Assembly (NCBI RefSeq): GCF_003386535.1
Contig: NZ_QTTN01000004.1
Coordinates: 171,530-235,529, forward strand
Direction of reading: 5' to 3'
DNA from: Paenibacillus taihuensis
Lineage (GTDB): Bacteria > Bacillota > Bacilli > Paenibacillales > Paenibacillaceae
DNA length: 64,000 bases
Below, one piece after another: positions 47,474 through 56,694 of this stretch (positions are counted from its first letter, which is position 1; every line of letters starts with the position of its first letter). A program made the position numbers and the translations under genes. Under the pieces are notes generated by a model. It was given only the letters and a program-made list of their open reading frames with translations. It did no database searches and was not told the DNA's origin.

Positions 47474-48423
47474 AAAAACCGCATATAGCGGCCGTACCCT
47501 TCCCTCTCCAATTGCTCTACCGGAATAAAGAGCAAAGAAGCAGAATTGACGCGGTATTGCGTCTTGTTGCGATCTTGGACCAGGTGACCCAGATGCGATT
47601 TGGATATTAGACTGCGCAGCGCTGTTCGTACCTGACCATTGCTTAGATCGGATTCTTTCCGAATCCAGCCCTCTTCGATGGGCTTCGAGAAGGTCGGCCA
47701 GCCGGTTCCCGCATCGTACTTGTCCTTGGAGCTGAACAACGGATCGCCGTTAACGACATCGACATAAAGTCCTTCACGTTCGTTATTCCAATATTCGTTC
47801 TGAAATGCAGGCTCTGTCTCCCTATTCTGTGTAACGCGATATTGCAGCTCCGTTAATTTCTGACGCAATTGATCCTTGTCTTTCTTCGAATTCCAGCTTC
47901 GTTCGTAGAATTCTTCTCGTCCGCTGCCATCATGATACAAATTGTAGGATCTTCGATGTGTATTGTAGTAATCCTGATGCTCATCCTCTGCTGGAAAGAA
48001 CTCCACCGCGGGTACGATCTCGGTCACAATCGGCTTCTTGAATCGTTTGCTCTTCTGCAGCGCTTGCTTAGAGGCTTCAGCCTTCTTGCGCTGTTCCTCA
48101 TTATGTACGAATATCGCGGTTCGGTACGATAAGCCTCGGTCTCCGAATTGTCCGCCACGATCAGTGGGATCAATCAGCTGCCAATAGATGTCAAGCAGTC
48201 GCTCATAAGGAAACAATTCCGGCTGAAATGTAATTTGAACAGCTTCGGCATGACCTGTCGTTTCCGTACCGACCTCTTGGTAGGTCGGATTTAAGGTATG
48301 GCCGCCTGTATACCCGGAAATGACAGAGATAATCCCGGGGAGCGTGTCGAACGGCTGCACCATACACCAGAAACAGCCTCCTGCAAATGTAGCGAGCTCT
48401 GTATTCATAATTGCGTTATCCAT
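47455..48423 (-). CDS. msrAB: Bifunctional methionine sulfoxide reductase MsrAB, MsrB half probably inactive
   Basis: 322 residues. MsrA domain 1-155 has the active site AGGCFWC (Cys17) plus GYTGG and QDYY. MsrB domain about 180-310 has [26 protein letters not shown] and SHLGH. In normal MsrB the catalytic Cys lies in RYCxNSA; here the text is QYRVNSASL, with Arg291 (codon CGC at 47551-47553) in place of Cys. The preceding loop (HLVQDRNK) is also far from the usual HVFDDGP. So the S-form reductase looks intact and the R-form one lost. AGAGGTGG lies upstream of ATG 48423. Confidence 0.93.
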   Translation of the reverse strand: MDNAIMNTELATFAGGCFWCMVQPFDTLPGIISVISGYTGGHTLNPTYQEVGTETTGHAEAVQITFQPELFPYERLLDIYWQLIDPTDRGGQFGDRGLSYRTAIFVHNEEQRKKAEASKQALQKSKRFKKPIVTEIVPAVEFFPAEDEHQDYYNTHRRSYNLYHDGSGREEFYERSWNSKKDKDQLRQKLTELQYRVTQNRETEPAFQNEYWNNEREGLYVDVVNGDPLFSSKDKYDAGTGWPTFSKPIEEGWIRKESDLSNGQVRTALRSLISKSHLGHLVQDRNKTQYRVNSASLLFIPVEQLEREGYGRYMRFFDAWID

Positions 48424-48474
48424 TACAAATGCACCACCTCTCTTAACCTTATTGTAACTATTTCGTTACTCATT

Positions 48475-48503
48475 TGTAACGAACTCCATTCGTGTATCGG
48501 ATA
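48475..48503 (+). promoter_or_regulatory. Possible ECF-sigma-type promoter of the YjgB-like gene
   Basis: TGTAAC, 17 bases, CGGATA; TGTAAC/TGAAAC is the usual -35 of envelope-stress ECF sigma factors. It overlaps a small palindrome CGTTAC-N6-GTAACG (48463-48481 area). Suggestive only. Confidence 0.35.
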
Positions 48504-48552
48504 AGATGAGCATGTAAGAAACAGTTGGTCCAACAATGAGGAGGAATTAATA

Positions 48553-49140
48553 ATGAACGTATATACATCTATGAAAAAAACGGCGGTTGCTGCGGTGGTT
48601 GCCGGAACCTTGGCTCTGTCCACTGTCGCTGCTGTACCGACTTACGCATCAACCACAGCCGCTGCTCCGGTTGACGCCCATACGAAGGCTTTCGAAACGC
48701 TGATGAGCTTCTACAAACCGGCTCTCCAAGGCCAGTTCCCGAATTTCCACGGCTTTACGCTCGGTTCGACCACGCATGGAACGGTTATTAAGGCGCTAGG
48801 CGAAGCCGAAGACCCGGCAAAAGATGCTGATGGATTCGACGTTTATCACGCAGAGATGGGACATCCCGGCTACGCGATAAACTACAAGCTGAACAAAATA
48901 CGGGAAATGCGCTATTTCGGAACGAACGTCGAGCGCCAGACTAACCTTGGCGGCATTTCTGTCCGCATGCTCGTTCAGCACTGGGGCACGCCGAATGAAT
49001 CGGTTCTTATTAAATCGGGCAAACTCGTACAAAAGAAAATCACTTACGTCCGTGGCAAGTACCAACTTGAATTCATATTCAATGGCACGACCGGAACGGG
49101 ACTTGACCATATTAACCTCGTTACCAAGTCGGTTAAGTAA
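48553..49140 (+). CDS. Secreted YjgB-family (DUF4309) protein
   Basis: 195 residues. Signal peptide about 1-33 (YAS|TTAAA). The mature part has the YjgB/DUF4309 pattern: FTLGSTTHGTVIKALGEAED, GFDVYHAEMGHPGYAI, IREMRYFGTNVERQTNLGGIS, LVQHWGTPNES, YQLEFIFNG. Function of the family is unknown; it is an extracellular protein of Bacillales, and Bacillus homologues are linked to envelope-stress sigma control. GAGGAGG precedes ATG 48553. Divergent from msrAB. Confidence 0.85.
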   Translation: MNVYTSMKKTAVAAVVAGTLALSTVAAVPTYASTTAAAPVDAHTKAFETLMSFYKPALQGQFPNFHGFTLGSTTHGTVIKALGEAEDPAKDADGFDVYHAEMGHPGYAINYKLNKIREMRYFGTNVERQTNLGGISVRMLVQHWGTPNESVLIKSGKLVQKKITYVRGKYQLEFIFNGTTGTGLDHINLVTKSVK

Positions 49141-49151
49141 TTAGGCAAAAG

Positions 49152-49193
49152 CAAAAAAAGACAAGGCATGCTCCTCATGAGCATGCCTTGTTT
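49152..49193. terminator. Bidirectional terminator
   Basis: ACAAGGCATGCTC / GAGCATGCCTTGT perfect 13-bp stem with A and T flanks, between convergent YjgB-like and thioredoxin-like genes. Confidence 0.9.
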
Positions 49194-49199
49194 CCATTG

Positions 49200-49532
49200 T
49201 TAACAAGTATCACCCATAGCCGCATATCGAAGGACAGTCTGGCGCGACACGTCCTTGCTTTGCAGACCAACTAAGGTTTCCACTTGATAACCATCCTTAA
49301 ATAGCATTATTGTCGGTGTGCTTGTTACGTGATATTCATTTGAGATTTCTTGTTCTTGACGGATATTCACTTTAACAACGGTAGCAATATGTCTCAGTTC
49401 TTCAGCTAGCTCCTCGGCAATAGCAGACTGTTCTCGACAGGCGTCGCATTCGGACTCAAAAAATTCAACGAACGTAAGTCCAACATCTATTTGGTCCTGA
49501 AAATTATCCTTTGTTAAGGAAATGACCTCCAT
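49200..49532 (-). CDS. Thioredoxin-like protein
   Basis: 110 residues. Thioredoxin fold with redox motif ESECDACREQ (CxxC is CDAC, not CGPC) and the cis-Pro site STPTIMLFKDG. Cytoplasmic; would reduce disulfides or exchange thiols. GAGGAGG precedes ATG 49532. Its promoter has the LysR-type box shared with three other promoters, so it belongs to that regulon. Confidence 0.9.
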   Translation of the reverse strand: MEVISLTKDNFQDQIDVGLTFVEFFESECDACREQSAIAEELAEELRHIATVVKVNIRQEQEISNEYHVTSTPTIMLFKDGYQVETLVGLQSKDVSRQTVLRYAAMGDTC

Positions 49533-49591
49533 CGTAATTCCTCCTCGTTGTATTTATCTCATCTGTTTGCCGTCATCGTTCGGGCAACTTC

Positions 49592-49647
49592 ATTCTATGA
49601 AATTCAGCATGATGGATCAATCTCAACGTTTCAATAGAAATGATAGA
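49592..49647 (-). promoter_or_regulatory. LysR-type box and promoter of thioredoxin-like gene
   Basis: Minus strand: TCTATCATTTCTATTGA (49631-49647), 10 bases, TTGATC (49615-49620), 17 bases, TAGAAT (49592-49597). Same layout as at 49700, 56695 and 58731. Confidence 0.75.
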
Positions 49648-49699
49648 TGAACTAAATGGATTGCTAACCTCCGATAACCATTCTGATTGATTAGTTCCT

Positions 49700-49755
49700 T
49701 CTATCGTTTTAATAGAAACAATGAAATTGATCTATGCATTTTATAGATTTACACT
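49700..49755 (+). promoter_or_regulatory. LysR-type box and promoter of HD-domain gene
   Basis: Plus strand: TCTATCGTTTTAATAGA (49700-49716), 10 bases, TTGATC (49727-49732), 17 bases, TACACT (49750-49755), 40 bases before the start codon. Confidence 0.75.
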
Positions 49756-49794
49756 GAGTGTGCAAGACATCATCCAACTCGGGAGGTCATCTTA

Positions 49795-50433
49795 ATGCCG
49801 AATACGATTGCTAATATTGTTATACCGGATAGTCGGCTTGCTACTCAGGCAGCGGAGTTGCTGCGAGAACATGGAGACGAGTTACTATGGAACCATTCCA
49901 ATCGCGTATTTCTTTTTGGCGCCCTTCAAGGACAAAAGGCCGGCTTGAAATTCGACGCAGAGCTGCTTTATATTAGTGCATTGTTCCACGATTTGGGTTT
50001 AACCAAGAAGTTCAGCAGCCCAGATAAACGCTTCGAGGTTGACGGAGCAAACGCTGCCCGCGATTTCCTAAGGTCTCATGGCGTACCTCAGGAATCCATC
50101 CGCCTTGTCTGGGATGCGATCGCGCTTCACACGACGATTGGAGTCGCTCAATACAAGGAGCCGGAAGTTGCGTTGATCTATTCCGGTGTCGGATACGACG
50201 TTATGGGCGAGAATTTCGAAGCACTTTCAGCTGAGGTTCGGGAACAGGTCATTGCCGCATTCCCTCGCAACAACTTTAAACAGAAGATTCTGCATGCGTT
50301 CTTGGAAGGATTCAAGCATAAGCCGGAAACTACATTCGGCAACATCAAGTCTGATGTATGCGAACGATTGCTGCCAGGTTACCAACGCCCCAGCTTCTGC
50401 GACTGCGTACTTCATAACCACTGGAACGAATAG
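49795..50433 (+). CDS. HD-domain hydrolase (cyanamide hydratase-like)
   Basis: 212 residues. Metal ligands expected at His34 (WNHSNR), His65-Asp66 (ALFHDLG) and later His (ALHTT). The order PDSRLATQAAELLRE, VFLFGALQG, DAELLYISALFHDLGLT, RFEVDGANAARDFL matches the HD group that includes fungal and bacterial cyanamide hydratases; true substrate unknown. GGGAGG precedes ATG 49795. Divergent from the thioredoxin-like gene, both with LysR-type promoters. Confidence 0.88.
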   Translation: MPNTIANIVIPDSRLATQAAELLREHGDELLWNHSNRVFLFGALQGQKAGLKFDAELLYISALFHDLGLTKKFSSPDKRFEVDGANAARDFLRSHGVPQESIRLVWDAIALHTTIGVAQYKEPEVALIYSGVGYDVMGENFEALSAEVREQVIAAFPRNNFKQKILHAFLEGFKHKPETTFGNIKSDVCERLLPGYQRPSFCDCVLHNHWNE

Positions 50434-50440
50434 ATCATCC

Positions 50441-50470
50441 AATCGAGCTGCTTTTTTTGCAGCTCGATTT
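50441..50470 (+). terminator. Terminator of HD-domain gene
   Basis: AATCGAGCTGC / GCAGCTCGATT perfect stem, T-rich loop and tail. Confidence 0.8.
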
Positions 50471-50616
50471 ACTCATTCCCTCATCCGACTCCCTATCTAT
50501 ATTTCTCGTTTGCATGACCGGGTATACGCAGCAGCTCAAGGCGACAGATAAGCGTATAAGTACTTCTCTTAAGGACATAATGATACAAAAAGCGACAGGA
50601 AAAGGCTGGATTTTGC

Positions 50617-52065
50617 ATGTTTACAATCCCTAAAATGTGGGAGGAATTTAGGGAATCCTCTGATTTCGTTTATCTGCGCCAATCTAATAAAAATGAACAA
50701 TATTTGATCTGCTTTCTTAAATCCATTACGGATACGAACACGCTCAACGAACAAATTCTTGAATTTATCAGCGCGAACAACGGTCTTCACTTCAATGAGT
50801 TATTCGAGGAGCTGCCTATCGCAGAGAAAGAACTCTCCTCCGACTGGGACGCGATAAGGAATAAATTGCTTGTCGGATATGTAGCCGTTCAACATGCCGC
50901 GAGTGCTCAAACCATCTTGCTTAATGCGTCCATATCGAAAGGACGTACGGTATCTAAACCCGAAATCGAATTCAATGTCGAGGGTTCCAAGGAAGCTCTT
51001 GTCGAATCCTTGGATGTGAATCTGAATTTGATTCGCAAGCGGTTACCTGTTGCTTCGTTACGAATCAAAGAACTCCAGGTCGGAGACCTCTCTAAGTCGA
51101 GAGTTGTAATTTGTTATATGGAAGACATCACGAATGAACAATATGTGCAAACCTGTCTGCAGCGAATAGGGGACATACAGTTCGATACCATCTCGGATAT
51201 CACCATCATTCAACAAATCATCGAGGACAATTCAAACTCTATCTTTCCGCAGATGCTTGGGACAGAACGGACGGATCGTATTGTATGGGGGTTGACTTTG
51301 GGGCAGGTTTGTATACTCGTTGACGGTTCACCGAATGCGATCCTTGGCCCCGTTACACTCGAGCATTTCTTCACTTCGTACGAAGATTATTTTCTGCCCT
51401 GGATAATCGGATCCATTATTCGCATGATCCGCATTACATCCGTTCTGTTCTCCATATTAGCGTCTGCCGTGTATGTCGCAGTGCTGACTTATCATGGTCA
51501 TGGAATATCAAATTCGTTCTTGCCAACGATTATCGCTTCACGAATTAATGTTCCTTTTCCACCGGTTGTTGAGGTTCTCATCATGGAGCTGGCCATAGAG
51601 CTTCTAAGAGAAGCAGGAGCGAGATTACCGTCTAAAATTGGACAAACCATTGGGATTGTCGGCGGTATCGTACTCGGAACCGCAGCCGTTCAGGCCGCGC
51701 TGACAAGCAACTTTCTGCTGATCATCGTCGCTTTGTCTGCCATGGCTTCTTTCACAACGCCTGTTTTTCGAATGAGCAATACGATACGCATCCTTCGATT
51801 TCCATTTATCCTCTTTGCTCAAATGTGGGGGTTGCTCGGGATTTTCTTATGCAGCGTAATCGTTGTAACGCATCTTCTGCGATTGACTTCCCTAGGGATG
51901 CCGTATCTGGTTCCGTTCTACCCGTTACGATTGAAGGGTTTAACAGATACAGTAATCCGTCCACCCTACTCCAAATTGCATCATCGACCAGGGTTCTATA
52001 GGACTAAGAATCCGGTCAGGTATGATAACAGAAAGTCCAACTTGAAAAAAGATATCGACGAGTAA
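50617..52065 (+). CDS. GerA-family spore germination protein, A subunit
   Basis: 482 residues. GerAA/GerKA type: a large soluble N-terminal domain with SLDVNLNLIRKRLPV and the membrane part from about residue 260 (LGPVTLEHFFTSYEDYF, IMELAIELLREAGARLPSKIGQTIGIVGGIVLG). The A subunit of the germinant receptor in the inner spore membrane, it forms a nutrient-gated channel. Weak ribosome site (AAAAGG) before ATG 50617. First of a three-gene operon; the nutrient sensed is not known. Confidence 0.95.
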   Translation: MFTIPKMWEEFRESSDFVYLRQSNKNEQYLICFLKSITDTNTLNEQILEFISANNGLHFNELFEELPIAEKELSSDWDAIRNKLLVGYVAVQHAASAQTILLNASISKGRTVSKPEIEFNVEGSKEALVESLDVNLNLIRKRLPVASLRIKELQVGDLSKSRVVICYMEDITNEQYVQTCLQRIGDIQFDTISDITIIQQIIEDNSNSIFPQMLGTERTDRIVWGLTLGQVCILVDGSPNAILGPVTLEHFFTSYEDYFLPWIIGSIIRMIRITSVLFSILASAVYVAVLTYHGHGISNSFLPTIIASRINVPFPPVVEVLIMELAIELLREAGARLPSKIGQTIGIVGGIVLGTAAVQAALTSNFLLIIVALSAMASFTTPVFRMSNTIRILRFPFILFAQMWGLLGIFLCSVIVVTHLLRLTSLGMPYLVPFYPLRLKGLTDTVIRPPYSKLHHRPGFYRTKNPVRYDNRKSNLKKDIDE

Positions 52066-52097
52066 CAACTGGTCTTTGGGCAAGGAGGTAAGTCGCT

Positions 52098-53186
52098 TTG
52101 ACTTCACGCATACAAGAACGCAATACCGTCTCTCCTTATCTCACTTTCGTTATCGTTCATGCCATGCTCTTCGGAATCGACTTTCTGCTCCTTACCATTA
52201 AGCCGGTCCAAATGGCAGGCCAAGATGCCTGGACGGCCGTCTTGCTGTGCTCCGCTGGCATTCATATTGTCATTGTCATGATGTACAGTTTCCTTAACCG
52301 TCATCAGACGGATCTGATCCACATTCACATCTTGCTGTTCGGCAAATGGATGGGATGGATGCTTAATATCCTATTTGCGGGCTATTTTCTGCTCGTTACG
52401 GTCTATCAGCTGCGGCTATTCATTGAAGTGATCCAAGTTTGGGTGTTTCCGGAAATGAAAACGTGGTCACTGGCACTGGTGCTGCTCCTCATCGCATTCT
52501 ACATCGTTTCATGCGGTTTTCGCGTAATTGTGGGCATATGTATGTTCAGCCTGTTGAACACCATTCTATTTTTGACGATTTTTTTTATGATTCCATATTT
52601 TCATTTCAACAACTTATTGCCTGCCATGAGCCATTCCCCTCATGATATTTTCGGGGCAACGAAGGAATTAACCGCTTCCTACATGGGAATCGAAATCATT
52701 CCATTCTGCTATCCGTTTATTAAAACACCGAGAAAATCGCAAAAGTGGGCGCATTGGGGAGTTCTATCCATGACGTTCATCTATGTTGTGGAGGTCATCT
52801 TCGCCGTCATAACCTTCAGACCGGAGCAGTTATCGAATGAATTATGGCCGGGGTTGACTAAATACAAGTTCATCCAGTTCCCGTTCGTTGAACGATTCGA
52901 GTTTATCGGATCTTCAGTTACGGTGCTGCGATTGTTCCCCATCATCTGTCTGTGCATATGGGTTGCCAGCCGCATCATGAAGTTTACGTTCTCCATCAGG
53001 CAAATAAGAGTTCTGCCGGTTTTGTTAGGTGTCGTGTTTGTCGCAACCTGTTTCATTCCGAATCGGATCGGAGTAGACGTCGTTCAATCCTGGATCAAGC
53101 TGTCGGGAATTAGCGTGATATTCGGTTACTTCCCTTCTCTCTTTTTATTCGATATCCTCAGAGCAAAGGTGAAGAAAACGAAGTGA
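52098..53186 (+). CDS. GerA-family germination receptor, B subunit (permease-like)
   Basis: 362 residues, ten predicted membrane helices, of the APC-superfamily-like endospore germination permease group. It binds the germinant inside the membrane. The start is TTG 52098, supported by AAGGAGG 9 bases upstream. It overlaps the C-subunit gene by 4 bases. Confidence 0.94.
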   Translation: MTSRIQERNTVSPYLTFVIVHAMLFGIDFLLLTIKPVQMAGQDAWTAVLLCSAGIHIVIVMMYSFLNRHQTDLIHIHILLFGKWMGWMLNILFAGYFLLVTVYQLRLFIEVIQVWVFPEMKTWSLALVLLLIAFYIVSCGFRVIVGICMFSLLNTILFLTIFFMIPYFHFNNLLPAMSHSPHDIFGATKELTASYMGIEIIPFCYPFIKTPRKSQKWAHWGVLSMTFIYVVEVIFAVITFRPEQLSNELWPGLTKYKFIQFPFVERFEFIGSSVTVLRLFPIICLCIWVASRIMKFTFSIRQIRVLPVLLGVVFVATCFIPNRIGVDVVQSWIKLSGISVIFGYFPSLFLFDILRAKVKKTK

Positions 53187-54247
53187 AACGGACCTTCTGC
53201 ATGGTGTTAATGATCTGTGTGCTATTGACGGCTTGCGTCAAGCAACAAATTCTAGAAAGAATCAACCTGTTTATCGTCGCCGGATTCGATGAAATATCGA
53301 GAGACCAGCTTGAAGTCACGTTAGCGGTACCTCAGTTTCAAGCAGGTAAGCCCGAGACCGTGACAGACCAAATGTACTCGAGAACAGGTCACACAAGCAC
53401 CGGAATTCGGGACACCATAGCTACGCAAATGGACAAACCATTGCAGCCTGGCAAGCTGTCCGTTGTCATATTCGGGAGCGCCAAAGCTGCGAGCGGACTG
53501 AAAAAGGAGCTCGATATTTTGCTGCGCAACGCTTATTTCTCGCGCAAGATCTACTTGGCCGTCGTTGAAGGAAAGGCCAAAGAGTTACTGAGCGAAGATT
53601 TTAGCAAAAAAGATGAAAAAGGAATGTTCCTCTACCAGCTTCTTGATTCGAATACGAGGAAAGGCGCACTTCCTGGCCAAAATCTGCATGAATTTGAATA
53701 TGCGCTTGTAGGAAAAGGAATGGACTCCTTCTTGCCGATTCTTCAGTTTCATAACGACCGTATTGCCGTTACCGGTACTGCCTTATTCCATAAGGACAAG
53801 TACGTCGCAGCGCTGGACCTCAACCAATCAAGGCTCATGAAGCTGCTGCTGCAAGACATGAATCAAGGATTCTACGAAGTAAAACTGGACAATGGATTGT
53901 TCCTGGCAGTAGAAAATGTGGGCTCTAGCGTAAAATATCATCTCAAGAATAAAGCCATTACGATCAACCTGTCCATGAAGGGCAAAATAAGAGAAGCAGA
54001 GGGGTACCCTACTTCAGATGAGCATCTCCGCAGCTTAACGAAACGATTCAAACAGCAGCTCATTCAAGAGGAGACGGAACTAATCAAAACTTTTCAAAAA
54101 AACGCGATCGATCCTCTCGGCTTAGGTGACTTCGCAAGAAGCCGAACTCGTCATTGGAACGAAGAAGATTGGATGCGCCAATATCCGATGATGAACGTGG
54201 ATGTAGATGTACAAGTCAATATCATGGAAAGCGGGATCAGACAATAG
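53183..54247 (+). CDS. GerA-family germination receptor, C subunit (lipoprotein)
   Basis: 354 residues. The lipoprotein signal MKRTFCMVLMICVLLTAC has lipobox LLTAC; the rest is the Ger(x)C fold (INLFIVAGFDEI near the start, YPTSDEHLRSLTKRFKQQLIQEET near the end). Held on the outer face of the spore inner membrane as part of the receptor. GTG 53183 with AAAGG upstream overlaps the B-subunit stop. Confidence 0.94.
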   Translation: MKRTFCMVLMICVLLTACVKQQILERINLFIVAGFDEISRDQLEVTLAVPQFQAGKPETVTDQMYSRTGHTSTGIRDTIATQMDKPLQPGKLSVVIFGSAKAASGLKKELDILLRNAYFSRKIYLAVVEGKAKELLSEDFSKKDEKGMFLYQLLDSNTRKGALPGQNLHEFEYALVGKGMDSFLPILQFHNDRIAVTGTALFHKDKYVAALDLNQSRLMKLLLQDMNQGFYEVKLDNGLFLAVENVGSSVKYHLKNKAITINLSMKGKIREAEGYPTSDEHLRSLTKRFKQQLIQEETELIKTFQKNAIDPLGLGDFARSRTRHWNEEDWMRQYPMMNVDVDVQVNIMESGIRQ

Positions 54248-54287
54248 AACGAGCCGGATGACCGCTTTCCTTATCTCATCGCTAGTG

Positions 54288-55469
54288 TTATGACGCGAGT
54301 TTTTTCTTTAATTCCGATTGATTCTTCAGAATGCCGCTTGTTATGAAATAGAATAATGCACCGACAAAGCACAGAGCCGCAAATATGGCGACCGCGATGA
54401 AGCCGTTAAAAGTCGCATAGATCAAGCCTGCAATCCAGGAGCCGATTGTTGTCGCAGCGTACATGATGGAATTGCCCATGCTTGATATCGTGCCGCGGAT
54501 AGTCGGATTTAACGAGGTTAACAGTCCCATGATTAACGGAAATGCGATTCCCATGTTCAAGAAGATGAAGAAGTATACACCATCGAAAGCCGCTACCGAG
54601 GGTAAGAAAGGCAAGATGACAAAACATACGGTGGCGAGAAGAAAGCCCCCAACCAGCGTGTTAAATCGATTAAACCTCTGAACGGCATAAGCACCGCCAA
54701 AACTCCCCACCAGATTACCGATACCCAGAAAGAACATGACGAATCCTACCTGTTCAACCGTGAGATCAAAGCGATCCGTCATCCATTTGCCAATGAAAGC
54801 AAAGCCAGCCATGAATCCGCAATTAAACAAGAAATGTCCCATGAAAGCTCTTCTTGCAATTCTGCTTGTGAGCAGCGGGAGATATCTTGAGAAAATCGGC
54901 ATTCTAGAGCTTGTAGCCTGGTTTGGCTTCATCGACGGTAATGATTTATGGATAAACATGGACACCACGAGTGAACAAGCGCCGATTACAAAGAATGGAT
55001 AGGACCAATGGGTTGATGCGAGCAGCCCTCCAATTGGGATGCCGAATGCTTGAGCGGTGGCCAAGCCCGCCATTACGATACCGAATACTTTGGCGTTCTT
55101 GGACGCAGGGAACAGAACCGGTATGGATGCCCAGACTTGCGGTGATGTAAATGCTGCGCTGATCCCAGCCAGAAGCCGGAATAGAAACATCGACCAAAAA
55201 CCGGTGGCAAGTCCGCATAAAATGGTGGAGATTGAAAAAGCAATCATCCCGTAAAACATCACTTTTTTGCGATCCCAACCATCGGAGAGCGGTCCGGCAA
55301 TCAATGCGAATATGGCATAACCTAGTGCGTATGCCCCCACCATCCATCCGGAATACTGGGTCGGGATATCAAACAATTCCTGTAGGGTTGGGATTAAGGG
55401 CGAGATCAAAAATGTATCCGTGCCGATAAAAAACATGATGGTGAATAATAATGTAGTCAACTTGCCCAT
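54288..55469 (-). CDS. MFS efflux transporter under ArsR-type control
   Basis: 393 residues, about 12 membrane helices. The DHA1 signature between helices 2 and 3 is GPLSDGWDRKKVMFYG; RLLAGISAAFTSPQ follows. Proton-driven exporter of drugs or metabolites. AAAGGG precedes ATG 55469. A 40-base palindrome upstream shares its core with the one before the azoreductase, so the neighbouring ArsR protein probably represses both. A pump plus quinone/azo reductase plus ArsR suggests defence against electrophiles or quinones (inference). Confidence 0.93.
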   Translation of the reverse strand: MGKLTTLLFTIMFFIGTDTFLISPLIPTLQELFDIPTQYSGWMVGAYALGYAIFALIAGPLSDGWDRKKVMFYGMIAFSISTILCGLATGFWSMFLFRLLAGISAAFTSPQVWASIPVLFPASKNAKVFGIVMAGLATAQAFGIPIGGLLASTHWSYPFFVIGACSLVVSMFIHKSLPSMKPNQATSSRMPIFSRYLPLLTSRIARRAFMGHFLFNCGFMAGFAFIGKWMTDRFDLTVEQVGFVMFFLGIGNLVGSFGGAYAVQRFNRFNTLVGGFLLATVCFVILPFLPSVAAFDGVYFFIFLNMGIAFPLIMGLLTSLNPTIRGTISSMGNSIMYAATTIGSWIAGLIYATFNGFIAVAIFAALCFVGALFYFITSGILKNQSELKKKLAS

Positions 55470-55488
55470 TCTGAATCACCCTTTCCAA

Positions 55489-55528
55489 TTTGTTCGGCAG
55501 TTCAAAATATATTGAACTACCGAACAAA
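55489..55528 (-). promoter_or_regulatory. ArsR-type operator before MFS gene
   Basis: AGTTCAA-N6-TTGAACT core at 55499-55518, extended by TTTGTTCGG/CCGAACAAA to a 40-base palindrome with one mismatched pair in the arms. The core equals that at 56272-56291. Confidence 0.75.
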
Positions 55529-55571
55529 AAAAGAAGATCTCTAGATCGTAATAGAACGTATTAGAACGCGC

Positions 55572-56222
55572 TTAATGACTTACGGTTACTGCAGACAGAT
55601 GTTTTGCGGCATCCTCGACGCTGATGTACGCTTCCGTCAGAACCTCTTCAGGGTTTAAGATCGATGTTCCTTGTGCTCTTACGATTTGATAATCCTTTAC
55701 GCCCAGGAAGTCGAACATGGCCTTCAGGTATTGATGCGAGAATTCCACCGCTGTGTACCAGTCGTTATTTGTATAAACTCCCCCGCTGCCTTGTATGACG
55801 AGAAGACTTCGCCCATCATTTAATAATCCGACCGATCCTGATTCCGTAAACTTGTAAGTTTCTCTAGGAACGATGACGTGGTCCATGTAGTCTTTTAGTT
55901 TGGATGGAATATTGAAATTATGCAAAGGCATGACGATAACGTACTTCCGCACTTCTTTGAACTGTTTAAGAAGCTCGTTAGCGACATCAATAATGCTCTG
56001 TTCCGAATCTTGGAGCGGCATCCCTTTCGCGATTTTCTCGCGTGCTTGAAGGTAAGTCCGGTCGATCAGAGGAATCTCGTCTTCATAAAGATTAATCTGT
56101 TCGATGGTCTCAGCAGGATTCAGCTGCTTGTACACCTTCAAAAAATGTTCCAATACTCTCAAACTAAATGAATCCTCGGAATCCACTTTTGGATGCGCGT
56201 TGATGATAAGCATTTTAGCCAT
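55572..56222 (-). CDS. FMN-dependent NADH-azoreductase/quinone reductase
   Basis: 216 residues. Flavodoxin-like fold of the AzoR/DT-diaphorase group: MLIINAHPK near the N-terminus, VIVMPLHNFNIPSKLKDYMDHVI, LVIQGSGGVY. It reduces quinones or azo compounds in two-electron steps. ATG 56222 is preferred (GGAG, 9-base spacing); ATG 56228 is also possible. A perfect 28-base palindrome stands 40-75 bases upstream. Confidence 0.92.
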   Translation of the reverse strand: MAKMLIINAHPKVDSEDSFSLRVLEHFLKVYKQLNPAETIEQINLYEDEIPLIDRTYLQAREKIAKGMPLQDSEQSIIDVANELLKQFKEVRKYVIVMPLHNFNIPSKLKDYMDHVIVPRETYKFTESGSVGLLNDGRSLLVIQGSGGVYTNNDWYTAVEFSHQYLKAMFDFLGVKDYQIVRAQGTSILNPEEVLTEAYISVEDAAKHLSAVTVSH

Positions 56223-56267
56223 GGCCATTCACTCCTATAATTTCTCTAGTTAGTTGCTCTTTTTGTT

Positions 56268-56295
56268 CATTAGTTCAATAACTATTGAACTAATG
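56268..56295 (-). promoter_or_regulatory. ArsR-type operator before azoreductase gene
   Basis: CATTAGTTCAATA-AC-TATTGAACTAATG, perfect 13-bp arms; core AGTTCAA-N6-TTGAACT (56272-56291). It lies between the ArsR gene's end and the azoreductase start. Confidence 0.8.
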
Positions 56296-56309
56296 AATGT
56301 AAAAACGTA

Positions 56310-56600
56310 CTACAACGTATCCAGAAATCCGGGCAAGTACGTTTGAAAGGTCTCCATCTGGATACTCATATACCTCGTTTGAGCTTCTTTTCGCACCTTT
56401 ATCAATTTCGCCTCCCTCAAGGTACGTAAATGATACGAAGTATTCGACTTTGAAGTCCCTTTGACGTCCCCTACTTCTCCGCAATTCATCTCTTTCTTGC
56501 TGGCGTATAGATTCCGTATAATCTCCAATCGTGTCTCGTCAGCCAAAGCCTTAAATATTCTGGCCCTATGCTCATTATTCAATCTTTTGTCAGTTGTCAT
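56310..56600 (-). CDS. ArsR-family transcriptional repressor
   Basis: 96 residues. Winged helix with ADETRLEIIRNLY, GEVGDVKGTSKSNTSYHLRTLREAKLIKVRKEAQTRYMSI. Only one Cys (MNCGE), so it is not a classical arsenic/metal site; a redox- or ligand-sensing ArsR of the YodB-like mode is more likely. No ribosome site; TTGATT-N16-TACAAT ends a few bases before the ATG, so the message may be leaderless. Probably represses the azoreductase and MFS genes next door. Confidence 0.88.
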   Translation of the reverse strand: MTTDKRLNNEHRARIFKALADETRLEIIRNLYASKKEMNCGEVGDVKGTSKSNTSYHLRTLREAKLIKVRKEAQTRYMSIQMETFQTYLPGFLDTL

Positions 56601-56694
56601 AAAACCATTGTACTAAGAAAACTTCTGAAATCAAGATCATAGCTAACAAGTCGGCTTGATAAGAGTAACCTCCCTTCTTCGCTCCCACAACTTC

